Below are positions 30,143-38,882 of a stretch of 64,000 nucleotides of DNA, one piece after another (the first letter of the stretch is position 1; each line of letters opens with the position of its first letter). Under the pieces are notes generated by a model, which did not search any database, was not told the origin of the DNA, and saw only the letters and a list, made by a program, of their open reading frames with translations. The position numbers and the translations under genes are program-made. Source of the DNA: Cobetia amphilecti (GTDB lineage: Bacteria > Pseudomonadota > Gammaproteobacteria > Pseudomonadales > Halomonadaceae); assembly GCF_030010415.1 (NCBI RefSeq), contig NZ_JASCSA010000012.1; one strand, given 5' to 3'.

Positions 30143-30175
30143 AAAATCTGACAGGCTCACGGCTGACACCTGTCA
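30143..30175 (-). terminator. Possible mtnBDC terminator
   Basis: On the minus strand TGACAGG and CCTGTCA form a 7-bp stem with a 13-nt loop followed by GATTTT, just past the mtnC stop. Confidence 0.5.
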
Positions 30176-30189
30176 CTGAAGCGTCCTGC

Positions 30190-30870
30190 TCAGCCGCTGA
30201 AGGACACCTCATCGAAGCGGCTGGCCCGGGGGTGATCTCCCGTGACCATGTCCGGCTCCCGCACCAGCTGCCAGGTATGGAAGCCGGCGGCAGCGGCGGC
30301 GTCCAGCTCGGCGACGACATCTGACAGGAACAGGATCTCCGCGCCCGGAATGCCCAGCTGACCGGCGATGCGGCGATAGCTCTCGGCTTCCTGCTTGGGG
30401 CCCGTGGTGGTGTCGAAGTAGCCGGCAAACAGCGGAGTCAGATCGCCGACATCGGAATGCCCGAACAGCAGCTTCTGGGCCTGGATGGAGCCTGAAGAGT
30501 AGACATACAAGGACAGTCCGCGTTCCTTCCAGTCACGCAATCCCTTCACGGCATCGGGATAGACATGGCCGGTGAAGTCACCGTCCGCGTAGCCCTGTGC
30601 CCAGACCATGCCCTGTAGCGCCTTGAGCGGCGTGGCCTTGCGGTCGGCGTCGATCCAGCCTTCCAGAATGGCGATCACGGCCTCGAGATCGGCCGCGGGC
30701 GCCTCGGCCAGCTCGCGGGTGGCGGCCAGCTGCTCGGCGACGTCCTCACGCTCGGCGTTGGCACGCACGAAATCGCCCAGATTGGCGCGCGCATAGGGGA
30801 ACAGCACCTGATGCACGAAGCGAATCGAGCCGGTCGTGCCCTCGATGTCGGTGACGATGGCGCGAATCAT
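30190..30870 (-). CDS. mtnC: Acireductone synthase (enolase-phosphatase)
   Basis: MtnC enolises and dephosphorylates 2,3-diketo-5-methylthiopentyl-1-phosphate in methionine salvage. The 226-residue HAD-superfamily protein has motif I DIEGTTGSIRFVHQVLFPYA with the nucleophile Asp8, motif II VYSSGSIQAQKLLFG, and motif III-IV GPKQEAESYRRIAGQLG with FLSDVVAELDAAAAAG. It overlaps mtnD by 4 bp (ATGA), so the genes are translationally coupled. It is the last gene of mtnB-mtnD-mtnC. Confidence 0.96.
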   Translation of the reverse strand: MIRAIVTDIEGTTGSIRFVHQVLFPYARANLGDFVRANAEREDVAEQLAATRELAEAPAADLEAVIAILEGWIDADRKATPLKALQGMVWAQGYADGDFTGHVYPDAVKGLRDWKERGLSLYVYSSGSIQAQKLLFGHSDVGDLTPLFAGYFDTTTGPKQEAESYRRIAGQLGIPGAEILFLSDVVAELDAAAAAGFHTWQLVREPDMVTGDHPRASRFDEVSFSG

Positions 30871-31463
30871 GCGGACTCCTGGGAATGCGGGGCTGCGGTC
30901 TGGGTAAAGTGCTCGGCCAACGCTTCATGACGCGGGAAGCGGGCGGCGATGTCATTGTCGGTGAAGTTGGCGATCCAGCCTTCCGGATTGGTGAACAGGC
31001 GGATGGCGGTGAAGTCCGGCGTCGGCCCCATGTCGAACCAGTGCGGCGTGCCGGCCGGCACGGCGATCAGGTCATCCTTCTCGCAACCGACCGCCAGCAC
31101 GCGCTCGCCCAGATGCAGATAGAAGATGCCGCTGCCGCGCACGAAGAAGCGCACCTCGTGCTCCGCGTGGCGGTGCTCATCGAGGAACTTGCCGCGCAGG
31201 GCGTCGCGGTCAGGATGGTCCGGCGTCAGGCCGATCACGTCGGCGGTGACGAAACCGTTCTCGGACTTGAGACGCGCGACATCATCGGCGTAGGCCGCCA
31301 GCACCTGCGTCTGGTCGGTGGGATCACTCATCTCGCAGCCCGCCGTCCAGCGCTCGAAGCGAATGCCTTCGGCCTCGAGTTCGCTGGCGATCTGCGCGCC
31401 ATCATTGGTGATCAACTGCGGACGCGAGGCGTCCTGCTCGGCGTAGATGGCCAGAAAGCTCAT
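30867..31463 (-). CDS. mtnD: Acireductone dioxygenase (Fe2+/Ni2+ requiring)
   Basis: MtnD oxidises acireductone to the methionine precursor 4-methylthio-2-oxobutanoate and formate (Fe form), or to products including CO (Ni form). The 198-residue cupin has the metal-binding motif EHRHAEHEVRFFVRGSGIF and the second histidine in VPAGTPHWFDMGP. A ribosome site GAGGAGA precedes the start. It overlaps mtnB by 4 bp upstream and mtnC by 4 bp downstream, giving a tightly coupled operon. Confidence 0.97.
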   Translation of the reverse strand: MSFLAIYAEQDASRPQLITNDGAQIASELEAEGIRFERWTAGCEMSDPTDQTQVLAAYADDVARLKSENGFVTADVIGLTPDHPDRDALRGKFLDEHRHAEHEVRFFVRGSGIFYLHLGERVLAVGCEKDDLIAVPAGTPHWFDMGPTPDFTAIRLFTNPEGWIANFTDNDIAARFPRHEALAEHFTQTAAPHSQESA

Positions 31464-32125
31464 CGCTGTCTCCTCAGTTCCAGTTCACAACCCATCAGGA
31501 AATCGAGCGCTTCGACATGACGGCGACAGGCCGACATGCTGCTGGCCCAGGTGTAGAGGCCATGGCCGCGGATCAGGTAGCCGTGAAGACCGGCATCGGC
31601 GGCCAGGCGGGCGCGCACGTCCAGCGCCAGCGCATCGATATCCTGAGTATTGTCGAAGACGGCCAGACGTACCGCCGTCTCATGACTCTTGACGCCTTCC
31701 AGCGCCTTGTTGAGTTCGAAACCCTCCAGGCTCAGGGTGTCGCCCTCATGGCACAGCGACAGCACGGTGGCGGCCCTGGAGTGGGTATGCAGAATCGCCT
31801 GCGCGTGGGGCAGGTCTTCGTAGAGCTGACCATGCAGGCGCGCCTCGTCAGAGGCCTTGCGGGAAGTGCCCTGCAGCCTGACGGCAAAATCGCTGACCAG
31901 AATGTCGCCACTGGTCAGGCGGCCCTTGTGGCAGCCCGAGGCGGTGACCGCCATCAGGCGATCACTGAGACGACAGGAGAAGTTGCCACCGGTGGCCGGC
32001 ACCTGCCCGGCAGCGTCCAGCGCCTGACCGGCCTCGATCAACTGTTGGCTCGCCAGTGCAAGGCGGTCGAGGTCCAGTGTCGACGGCAGGCCGTCGGCAG
32101 CGGTAATGGCGATAGGGTCTGACAT
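31460..32125 (-). CDS. mtnB: Methylthioribulose-1-phosphate dehydratase
   Basis: MtnB, a class II aldolase-fold zinc enzyme, dehydrates 5-methylthioribulose-1-phosphate. The 221-residue protein shows VTASGCHKGRLTSGDILVSDF, the zinc motif LHTHSRAATVLSL and the C-terminal IRGHGLYTWASSMSACRRHV. The start at 32125 follows a distant GAGG; an upstream ATG at 32182 is also in frame. It heads mtnB-mtnD-mtnC. The upstream steps (mtnA and a methylthioribose kinase or MTA phosphorylase) are not in the window. Confidence 0.95.
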   Translation of the reverse strand: MSDPIAITAADGLPSTLDLDRLALASQQLIEAGQALDAAGQVPATGGNFSCRLSDRLMAVTASGCHKGRLTSGDILVSDFAVRLQGTSRKASDEARLHGQLYEDLPHAQAILHTHSRAATVLSLCHEGDTLSLEGFELNKALEGVKSHETAVRLAVFDNTQDIDALALDVRARLAADAGLHGYLIRGHGLYTWASSMSACRRHVEALDFLMGCELELRRQR

Positions 32126-32186
32126 GATCAAAGTTGCCCTCAAGAGTCGCGCGGGGCATTCACGCCCCGTCGCCAGCATCACGATT

Positions 32187-32204
32187 CAGCGCCACGTGGC
32201 GCTG
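32187..32204. promoter_or_regulatory. 18-bp perfect palindrome upstream of mtnB
   Basis: CAGCGCCACGTGGCGCTG is a perfect 18-bp inverted repeat centred 70 bp upstream of the mtnB start, in the mtnB/trmO divergent region. It looks like a dimeric repressor site. No SAM or SAH riboswitch structure was recognised nearby. Confidence 0.5.
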
Positions 32205-32340
32205 CTCTCGCGGCAGACTACACAAGCCGACCCAGTGAGACCAGTCATGCCGCGCGACGACGGGCATGGCATCATGGCGACCTGGAATGTCACACGACAT
32301 TCTGCGCCATCATCACTTCAGCCTCTGCCACGGTCTTGCC

Positions 32341-33225
32341 ATGTCCTCTTCCGATCAGCCCGCCAGCCCCCACCCGACCGCCGACACGGCCGAGCACCCG
32401 ATGAACGATGCCGCACTGGCCAGGCGCCTGCCGCTGCTGCCCCCTCATCTGCGTGAGCAGGCCGCGGCGCTGGGCCAACAGGCCATGCAGCCGGTGGGCA
32501 TCATCGAAAGCTGCTACCCGGACAAGTTCGGCATTCCCCGCCAGCCGGGGCTGGCGCGCCACGCCACCGCCATCCTGCACCTGCTGCCACCCTTCGATGA
32601 CCCGGACTGCGTGCGCGACATCGAGGGCTTCAGCCATCTGTGGATCCACTTCCTGTTCCACGCCAGCCCCACACGTTGGATGCCCTTGATCCGCCCGCCG
32701 CGCCTGGGAGGCAACGCGCGCACCGGCGTCTTCGCCTCGCGCAGCACCCATCGTCCCAACCGGCTGGGGCAGTCGGTGGTCGAACTGGCAGGCGTCGAGA
32801 CGGCGGCCAACGCCACGCCGGATGGCAAGCAGTCGGGCAAGCGCAACGGCGTGCGCCTGCTGCTGCGCGGTCATGACCTGCTCGATGGCACACCTGTAAT
32901 GGACATCAAGCCGTATCTGCCGTGGGTCGATGCGGTGCCCGAGGCGCGTGCCGGCTATGCGCCTGCGCCACCGCCGCGCCACGCCGTCGTCTTCAGCGCA
33001 CCGGCCGAGCAGACACTGGCGGCCCGGGCCGACAGCGCCACGCTGCGCGCGCTGATCGAGGAAGTGCTCGCCCAGGACCCGCGCCCCGCCTATCACGCCG
33101 CCAGGCCCGCCGATGGCAAGCGCCAGTATGGCGTACGGCTGGTGGACGTGGATGTGCGCTTCACGGCCCGCACACAACCCGATGGCTCCTTGACGATGGA
33201 GGTCGCGGCCATCGTGGCCGTCTGA
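32341..33225 (+). CDS. trmO: tRNA (adenine(37)-N6)-methyltransferase TrmO
   Basis: TrmO (formerly TsaA/YaeB) adds a methyl group to t6A37 of threonine tRNAs. The 294-residue protein has the N-terminal beta-barrel domain with GIIESCYPDKFGIPRQPGL, the FSHLWIHFLFH block, and GVFASRSTHRPNRLGQSVV. The C-terminal domain has VMDIKPYLPWVDAV and ends with QYGVRLVDVDVRF. Start assignment is uncertain: 32341 and 32401 are both in frame and neither has a strong ribosome site. It is divergent from mtnB. TsaB, which helps make its t6A substrate, is encoded elsewhere in the window. Confidence 0.92.
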   Translation: MSSSDQPASPHPTADTAEHPMNDAALARRLPLLPPHLREQAAALGQQAMQPVGIIESCYPDKFGIPRQPGLARHATAILHLLPPFDDPDCVRDIEGFSHLWIHFLFHASPTRWMPLIRPPRLGGNARTGVFASRSTHRPNRLGQSVVELAGVETAANATPDGKQSGKRNGVRLLLRGHDLLDGTPVMDIKPYLPWVDAVPEARAGYAPAPPPRHAVVFSAPAEQTLAARADSATLRALIEEVLAQDPRPAYHAARPADGKRQYGVRLVDVDVRFTARTQPDGSLTMEVAAIVAV

Positions 33226-33412
33226 TCAAGCCCCTGCGCGAGTCAGGGCAGCGCCTTGTCCAGTGGGGGTCAACGCCTTGCATGAAGCGGATCGAAGGAT
33301 TGCGCGCGCCAGATCAAGACAATGCCAGATTGAATTGGCAAACCGTCACGAGACCTGACCATACTTGGCGTGCGTTCCTTCATCTCCACTCGTTTCACCG
33401 GGAGTCCGCCGC

Positions 33413-33991
33413 ATGAGTATCCGTCTGCTTGCCTTTGCCGCCAGTACCCGCAAGGCCTCCGTCAATCGACGCCTGATCGAGCGCCTGGCGCACCACGCCC
33501 GGCAGGAAGGTGCCGAGGTCAGTCTGCTCGATCTCAACGACTTCCCGATGCCGCTCTACGATGGCGACAGCGAAGAGGCCAATGGCCGTCCCGCCAGCGC
33601 CGACCGCCTGCAGGAGATGCTGGCCAGCCATCAGGGGCTGCTGCTGGCGACGCCGGAATACAACGGCTTCTTCAGCCCGCTGCTCAAGAACACCTTCGAC
33701 TGGCTGTCACGCCCGGCGGCGGATGGCCAGAGCGGCATGGACGCCCTGCGCGGCATGCCGGTCGGCATCGTCTCGGCCTCACCCGGTGCCATGGGCGGCA
33801 TGCGGGCGCTGCCCTTCGTGCGCCTGTACCTGAACAACCTCGGCATGCTGGTCGCGCCCCAGCAGATCGCGGTCTCGCGTGCCGCCAGCGCCTTCCACGA
33901 GGATGGCAGCCTGGATGACGAAGGCCAGGACCACGCCCTCGCGGCTGTCGCCCGCCAGGTGATCGACCTGGCCAGCCTGCGCGCCTCCTGA
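33413..33991 (+). CDS. NADPH-dependent FMN reductase-like protein
   Basis: This 192-residue flavodoxin-fold protein of the NADPH-dependent FMN reductase family has the phosphate-binding ASTRKASVNRRLIE loop and the flavin-contact motif LLATPEYNGFFSPLLKNTFDW. GIVSASPGAMGG follows in the third loop. Relatives act as quinone, chromate or azo reductases; the physiological substrate is not predictable. The ATG has GGGAG 8 bp upstream. It is a single gene convergent with purC, and a shared terminator follows. Confidence 0.88.
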   Translation: MSIRLLAFAASTRKASVNRRLIERLAHHARQEGAEVSLLDLNDFPMPLYDGDSEEANGRPASADRLQEMLASHQGLLLATPEYNGFFSPLLKNTFDWLSRPAADGQSGMDALRGMPVGIVSASPGAMGGMRALPFVRLYLNNLGMLVAPQQIAVSRAASAFHEDGSLDDEGQDHALAAVARQVIDLASLRAS

Positions 33992-34054
33992 AACGCCACG
34001 CCTCTTTCCTCACAGCTACATTCCCGGCCAGACACTTGGCGCCTGCCAAACAAG

Positions 34055-34085
34055 AACGGCCCCCTGCCATTGGCAGGGGGCCGTT
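34055..34085. terminator. Bidirectional terminator, FMN reductase / purC
   Basis: A near-perfect 14-bp GC-rich stem (AACGGCCCCCTGCC with GGCAGGGGGCCGTT) with a short loop lies between converging genes. Flanking T tracts are weak. Confidence 0.8.
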
Positions 34086-34152
34086 CCTTGATGCGCTGTC
34101 TGTGACGTCAGAGCGTCAGTGCATCACCTCAGACTTAGACCCAGATTCAGGC

Positions 34153-34869
34153 TCAGGCCGAGAAATCGATACCGATACGGCGACCGACTTCCTCGTAGGC
34201 TTCGATCACGCCGCCCAGGCCCTGACGGAAGCGGTCCTTGTCGAGCTTCTCGCGCGTCTCGGCATCCCACAGACGGCAGCCGTCCGGCGAGAATTCGTCA
34301 CCCAGCACGACTTCACCCTTGAAGACGCCGAACTCGAGCTTGTAGTCGACCAGCAGGATGCCGCCGTCGAGGAACAGCTGCTTGAGGATGTCATTGACCT
34401 GGAAGGTCAGTTCCTTGGCGCGTGCCAGGTGCTTGGGCTCTGCCCAGCCGAAGGTCTCGACCAGCGACTCGTTGATCATCGGGTCGCCCTTCTCGTCGTT
34501 CTTGAGGAACAGCTCGAAGGTCGGCGGATTGAGCTCGATGCCTTCCTCGACCCCCAGACGACGCACCAGTGAACCGGCGGAGATGTTACGCACCACGCAC
34601 TCCACCGCCATCATGTCGAGACGCTTGACCAGACATTCGTTGTCGCTGACCAGACGCTCGAAGTGGGTCGGGATACCGGCCGCCTTGAGTTTCTCCATGA
34701 TGAAGGCATTGAACTTGTTGTTGACCATGCCCTTGCGATCCAGCTGCTCGATACGCTTGCCGTCGAAGGCGCTGGTATCATCGCGGAATTCCAGCAGCAG
34801 AAGATCCGGGTCGTCAGTGACGAAGACGGATTTGGCCTTGCCAGCGTAGAGCTCTTCACGCTTTTCCAT
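34153..34869 (-). CDS. purC: SAICAR synthase
   Basis: PurC condenses CAIR with aspartate and ATP to SAICAR in purine synthesis. The 238-residue product has LYAGKAKSVFVTDDPDLLL, FRDDTSAFDGKR, KRLDMMAVECVVRNISAGSL, and LVDYKLEFGVF followed by LGDEFSPDGCRLWD. The start at 34869 follows AGGGGGAA; a frame extension to 34947 is non-conserved. It is the last of the dapA-bamC-MBL-purC set, matching the E. coli dapA-bamC-purC order with one insertion, though a weak hairpin separates it from the MBL gene. Confidence 0.97.
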   Translation of the reverse strand: MEKREELYAGKAKSVFVTDDPDLLLLEFRDDTSAFDGKRIEQLDRKGMVNNKFNAFIMEKLKAAGIPTHFERLVSDNECLVKRLDMMAVECVVRNISAGSLVRRLGVEEGIELNPPTFELFLKNDEKGDPMINESLVETFGWAEPKHLARAKELTFQVNDILKQLFLDGGILLVDYKLEFGVFKGEVVLGDEFSPDGCRLWDAETREKLDKDRFRQGLGGVIEAYEEVGRRIGIDFSA

Positions 34870-35028
34870 GAGATTCCCCCTGATGACGCTAGACGCGTCG
34901 AGTGTTGAGGCGGTCGACGATGAATCGATCACGCTTGAATCTGTCACGCCCAGTCGAGAAGGACTGTGGCGTTGGTGTATGGCGTGATTCGAGAGCTGTC
35001 CATCTGGTCAGCTCATCCAGAATCACAA

Positions 35029-35055
35029 ACGCCCGATCGCGAAGCGACCGGGCGT
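35029..35055 (-). terminator. Possible terminator between the MBL gene and purC
   Basis: An imperfect stem (ACGCCCGATCGC with GCGACCGGGCGT) lies immediately after the MBL gene stop. The minus-strand T tract is poor. Confidence 0.45.
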
Positions 35056-35063
35056 CATGAATA

Positions 35064-35846
35064 TCAGGCGATGGCCTGCCAGCCAAAGCCGCTGTCCTGC
35101 GCGGCGATGATCAGGCGACTATCGTCATCCGCAAGCCAGGGGGCCAGTGCCTCCCGGGCCAATGACGGATGGTTGTTGCTCTCCGACAGGTGCGAGGCCA
35201 CCAGCCGCTGCAGGCGCGCCAGCCCCAGATAGGGCAAGGCGGCACACGCCTGGGCATTGGCCAGGTGACCGAGCCGCCCCCCGACCCGCCGCTTGAGGCT
35301 GGGCGGATACGGCCCGCTGGCCAGCATCTGCGGATCGTGGTTGAACTCCATCACCAGCGCATCGCAATCGGCAAAGCACTGCAGCACATGCTCACTGACG
35401 TGGCCGAGATCGGTCAGCACGCCGAGGCGACGCGTGGCCGTCTCACCGCGCCGGTTGAAGACGAACTGCACCGGCTCACGCGCATCATGGGGTACCGTGA
35501 CCGGCAGAATCTCGAGATCCTTGATCGCGAATTCCTGCTGCGGCGTGATCAGATGCCGACTCGGCAGCGCACCGAGCTTCTTGGCACGCCCGGCAAGCCA
35601 GGTGCCGGTGGTCAGATGCACCGGCACACCATGACGACGCGCCAGCGGCCCCACGCCGCTCAGGTGATCACCATGTTCATGCGTGACCAGCACGGCGTCC
35701 AGCTGCGAGGGATGCACCCCGAGGCGCGCCAGGCGGGCCTCGGTCTCCTTGAGGGTGAAGCCGCAATCGACCAGCACCAGTGCCTCGCGAGTGCGGATCA
35801 GCGTGCCGTTGCCCTTGCTGCCGCTGCCCAGCGACGCCATCGCCAT
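35064..35846 (-). CDS. MBL-fold metallohydrolase, YycJ/WalJ type
   Basis: This 260-residue metallo-beta-lactamase-fold protein starts MAMASLGSGSKGNGTLI, the pattern of the YycJ/WalJ group, and has the metal motif VTHEHGDHLSG followed by LTDLGH and MEFNHD. WalJ-type proteins are implicated in DNA replication and repair, but the role here is not established. The start at 35846 gives the family length; an ATG at 35999, directly after bamC, would add 51 non-conserved residues. The gene sits between bamC and purC, as in several gammaproteobacteria. Confidence 0.87.
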   Translation of the reverse strand: MAMASLGSGSKGNGTLIRTREALVLVDCGFTLKETEARLARLGVHPSQLDAVLVTHEHGDHLSGVGPLARRHGVPVHLTTGTWLAGRAKKLGALPSRHLITPQQEFAIKDLEILPVTVPHDAREPVQFVFNRRGETATRRLGVLTDLGHVSEHVLQCFADCDALVMEFNHDPQMLASGPYPPSLKRRVGGRLGHLANAQACAALPYLGLARLQRLVASHLSESNNHPSLAREALAPWLADDDSRLIIAAQDSGFGWQAIA

Positions 35847-36001
35847 CACGCCCTGGGCGCCGTCACTCGGCCCACGGGCGGCCGTCAGGCCAGCCGCCAG
35901 CGCCCCACTGCCTGCCACCGGGAGGGGGATCTGAAACGACGCAGCCGCCTCACCCGACGAGTCGTCAGATGAGGCGGCGCAAGGCGTGTCGAGCCACATG
36001 C

Positions 36002-36940
36002 TCAGCGCAGTGTCGACGCCACGGCGTCGAGCAGCTCACGCGCCAGTGCCGGCGTGGTCTCTTCACCATCGGCACGGGTCGCCGTGACCAGGGTGTGGTC
36101 ATTCTCGGCGCGCAGCTTGAGTACCATCGGTACCGGATCACCATCGCCACCGATACCCAACCAGCCGCCATCACGCTCTTCACGCGGGATGTAATCGACC
36201 ATGAACTCGCCACGCGAGCGGTCCTGATCGGTCAGCGTCTGGTAGTCGGTGTTGAAGTTCTTCTGCAGCTGATAGAGCAGCTCGGCCCAGCTGCGCTCGG
36301 TGTCCAGCGCCAGATCGACCTGCCAGGTGCCATCGCGGCCTTCCAGGCGCACGCGGTCATCACGGCTGAGCGACTGGGCCGCCAGCGAGACACCACTATC
36401 GGCGGAAGACGCGGCCAGATAGCCGCTCAGCGCGTTCAGGCAGCTGCCGGCGACATCGCCGCCCTGCTGACAACGCACTTCGGAGGCATCGGCACGCAGC
36501 CCCTGGCTGACGCTGATGATGCCCTGGGCCGTGGTGATCTCGCCCTTGCCGGCATCGATGCTCTGCACATCAAGGCCCTGATCGCGCACGAAGGACTGCA
36601 GACGCGTCCACACCGCTGCCGGCGCGGCGTTCACGGCCAGCCAGCGGGCATCGCCGCTCTGACGCATGGCGACGAACTCACGCCCGCCCTGCTCGCTGGT
36701 CGCCAGCGGCTGGGGACGCGGTGCCTCGAAGTCGTCGCTGGCCAGGAAGTCACTGCTGGCCTGCGGCACTGGCATGGAATCCTGGTAATCACCACGATTG
36801 ATCGTGTCCGGCAGCTCCAGCGGCGGCGCGATGCTGGCATCGGCATACTCGCTGTTGCGATCGTAGTAGTAGCCATCACTGGAACAGCCTGCGACCGCGA
36901 GCGCCGTCAGCAGGGCCAGTGGCACGAAACGCTGACTCAT
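36002..36940 (-). CDS. bamC: Outer membrane assembly lipoprotein BamC
   Basis: BamC (NlpB) is an accessory lipoprotein of the BAM complex, which inserts beta-barrel proteins into the outer membrane. The 312-residue protein has a signal peptide with lipobox LAVAGC (lipidated Cys19), an unstructured N-terminal segment that in E. coli contacts BamD, and two helix-grip domains. Its start overlaps the dapA stop by one base (TGATG), so translation is coupled. Sequence similarity to E. coli is low, as usual for BamC; gene order dapA-bamC supports the call. Confidence 0.9.
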   Translation of the reverse strand: MSQRFVPLALLTALAVAGCSSDGYYYDRNSEYADASIAPPLELPDTINRGDYQDSMPVPQASSDFLASDDFEAPRPQPLATSEQGGREFVAMRQSGDARWLAVNAAPAAVWTRLQSFVRDQGLDVQSIDAGKGEITTAQGIISVSQGLRADASEVRCQQGGDVAGSCLNALSGYLAASSADSGVSLAAQSLSRDDRVRLEGRDGTWQVDLALDTERSWAELLYQLQKNFNTDYQTLTDQDRSRGEFMVDYIPREERDGGWLGIGGDGDPVPMVLKLRAENDHTLVTATRADGEETTPALARELLDAVASTLR

Positions 36941-37824
36941 CAGTTGAGCACCTCGGCCAGTTGCAGTGCTTCCTCGACCGTGGAGTGATACTGCTCGGAC
37001 AGCCAGGTCAGCGGCAGACGCACGCCGGATTCCGGCGACAGGCCCATGCGGTGCATGGCGAACTTGACCGGGATCGGGTTGGACTCGACGCCCATCGCGG
37101 AGTGCAGCGGCATCAGGCGCGTGTTGATCTGGTGAGCGCGCTCGGCATCGCCGGCCACGGCGGCTTCACACATCTCGTGCATCAGGCGCGGCGCGACGTT
37201 GGCCGTCACGGAGATATCGCCGTGGCCGCCCATCAGGATGAAGTCGCAGGCCGTGGGGTCATCGCCGGAGTAGAGCGCGAAGTCAGTGCCCTTGAGGCGG
37301 TCGATCAGTTCCTGACCGCGCTCCAGGTTGCCGGTGGCATCCTTGAGGCCGACGATGTTGTCGAGCTCGGCGAGACGGAAGACCGTCTCGTTGTAGATAT
37401 CGGAGCAGGTACGACCCGGCACGTTGTAGAGAATGACCGGAATACCGGCTTGCTCGGCGACGGCCTTGAAGTGCTGGTAGAGCCCTTCCTGGGTCGGCTT
37501 GTTGTAGTACGGCGCCACGGAGAGGCAGTAATCCGCACCGACTTCCTTGGCGTAGCGAGCCAGTTCGACCGCTTCGGAGGTGGCGTTGGCACCCGTACCG
37601 GCGATGACCGGAATCTTGCCGGCGACCGTCTCGACCACACAGCGGATGACATCGAAGTGCTCCGCGAAGGACATGGTGGTCGGCTCGCCGGTAGTGCCGG
37701 CGGCGACGATGGCATCGGTGCCATTTTCGAGGTGGAAGGCGACCAGCTGGCGCAGGGCGTCCCAGTCGATCTCGCCGGTGGCCTTCATCGGGGTCGCCAG
37801 TGCGACAATGCTACCTGTGATCAT
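36940..37824 (-). CDS. dapA: 4-hydroxy-tetrahydrodipicolinate synthase
   Basis: DapA condenses pyruvate and aspartate semialdehyde on the way to lysine and diaminopimelate. The 294-residue product starts MITGSIVALATPM and has AAGTTGEPTTMS, SVAPYYNKPTQEGLYQHF, the catalytic Tyr in ILYNVPGRT, and the Schiff-base Lys in GLKDATG. GAGGAG lies upstream of the ATG at 37824; the open frame extends further without conservation. It heads dapA-bamC and is divergent from bcp. Confidence 0.98.
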   Translation of the reverse strand: MITGSIVALATPMKATGEIDWDALRQLVAFHLENGTDAIVAAGTTGEPTTMSFAEHFDVIRCVVETVAGKIPVIAGTGANATSEAVELARYAKEVGADYCLSVAPYYNKPTQEGLYQHFKAVAEQAGIPVILYNVPGRTCSDIYNETVFRLAELDNIVGLKDATGNLERGQELIDRLKGTDFALYSGDDPTACDFILMGGHGDISVTANVAPRLMHEMCEAAVAGDAERAHQINTRLMPLHSAMGVESNPIPVKFAMHRMGLSPESGVRLPLTWLSEQYHSTVEEALQLAEVLN

Positions 37825-38271
37825 CCCTCGAATTCTCCTCTGGTGCCTGATGCGCCAGGCGTGTCCCTGCGCTGTTGAAACAACGGATCTCGGGGACAGA
37901 CATCTGACATAAATTGGTTGACGCGGGACTCTGATTGCGTGGGCACGCCGACACGCGAGTCGCGTCAAGGGTGATGATGTTACAAAGACCATCGAAGCCT
38001 GTACAGACGCCATCTGCACCGGTTGTGCAAAGCGGTGGATTCCCTCGCCTGTCCGTGGGGCAGATGCACGGCGGATGGGCGCGATGGCGCCGGTCGCCAA
38101 GACGGTGAAACACAAGAGTTCTGCCCTGTCTTTGACAAGTCAGGACGCCCTGCGTGTAATGCAGGACACACCGCAGAAGCGGGCAAGCGCGATGCCCATC
38201 ACTGCCGGTTTTTTTCATCATTCAGCACTGTCAGCCGCCACATGGCCGTCAGTCATCGCCAGGAGAGCACG
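37825..38271. other. Divergent intergenic region, dapA / bcp
   Basis: This 447-bp stretch has no supported gene; gcvR, often found here in other gammaproteobacteria, is absent. It carries the bcp promoter candidate at 38132-38160. No convincing dapA promoter or lysine-riboswitch structure was recognised. Confidence 0.5.
38132..38160 (+). promoter_or_regulatory. Candidate bcp promoter
   Basis: A perfect TTGACA (38132-38137) and TGTAAT (38155-38160) are separated by 17 bp, about 110 bp upstream of the bcp start. Confidence 0.7.
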
Positions 38272-38748
38272 ATGAGCGTCAGCCTCGGTCAGCCAATTCC
38301 CGACTTTACCGCCCAGGCCACCAGTGACACCGAAGTCACTCCGGCCAGCCTCAAGGGCAAGCAAGCCGTCATCTATTTCTACCCGAAGGACCACACGCCG
38401 GGCTGCACCACCGAAGGCGGTGACTTCCGCGACAACCTCGAGGAATTCGAAGCGGCCAACACCGTGATTCTCGGCGTTTCCCGCGACAGCCTGCGCACCC
38501 ACGAGAACTTCCGCGCGAAACAGGGCTACCCGTTTGAGCTGATCAGCGACCCGGACGAGACCCTGTGCAAGATCTTTGACGTCATTCACATGAAGAAATT
38601 CATGGGCAAGGAAAGTCTCGGCGTGGTGCGCTCCACCTTCCTGATCGACGCCGACGGCAATCTGGCGCGCGAATGGCGTGGCGTGAAGGTCAAGGGCCAT
38701 GTCGAGGAAGTGCTGGAAGCCGCCCGCGAGCTCAACGCTGACCGCTAG
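38272..38748 (+). CDS. bcp: Thiol peroxidase, Bcp/PrxQ family
   Basis: Bcp reduces hydrogen and organic peroxides using thioredoxin-type donors. The 158-residue protein has the peroxidatic cysteine in YFYPKDHTPGCTTEG. The second cysteine found five residues later in many PrxQ proteins is replaced by glycine (EGGDFRD), so catalysis is 1-Cys-like or uses the later cysteine in DETLCKIF. The C-terminal VVRSTFLIDADGNL block is typical. AGGAGAG lies upstream of the ATG. A 3 x 15-bp repeat starts 7 bp after the stop, before a terminator. Confidence 0.94.
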   Translation: MSVSLGQPIPDFTAQATSDTEVTPASLKGKQAVIYFYPKDHTPGCTTEGGDFRDNLEEFEAANTVILGVSRDSLRTHENFRAKQGYPFELISDPDETLCKIFDVIHMKKFMGKESLGVVRSTFLIDADGNLAREWRGVKVKGHVEEVLEAARELNADR

Positions 38749-38755
38749 TCTCGAA

Positions 38756-38800
38756 TGGCAGCAGCTCGAGTGGCAGCTGTCCGTGTGACAGCAGCTCGTG
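38756..38800. repeat. 3 x 15-bp imperfect tandem repeat after bcp
   Basis: Units lie at 38756-38770, 38771-38785 and 38786-38800, all starting TGRCAGC. Units one and three match at 13 of 15 bases. They lie between the bcp stop and its terminator. Confidence 0.7.
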
Positions 38801-38849
38801 GAGAAACAGCTGGGCAGAGAGCGCCTGTGCGCCAGCCGCCTCAACCATG

Positions 38850-38879
38850 AAAAAGCCCCGCCGATTGGCGGGGCTTTTT
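38850..38879. terminator. Bidirectional terminator, bcp / perM
   Basis: A perfect 13-bp stem (38850-38862 with 38867-38879) with a GATT loop has A and T runs on both flanks. Confidence 0.95.
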
Positions 38880-38882
38880 CGA

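Noticed and set aside
32126..32340. SAM or SAH riboswitch upstream of mtnB
   Set aside because: The region contains a palindrome and a short hairpin but none of the conserved cores of SAM-I, SAM-II or SAH riboswitches that I could recognise.
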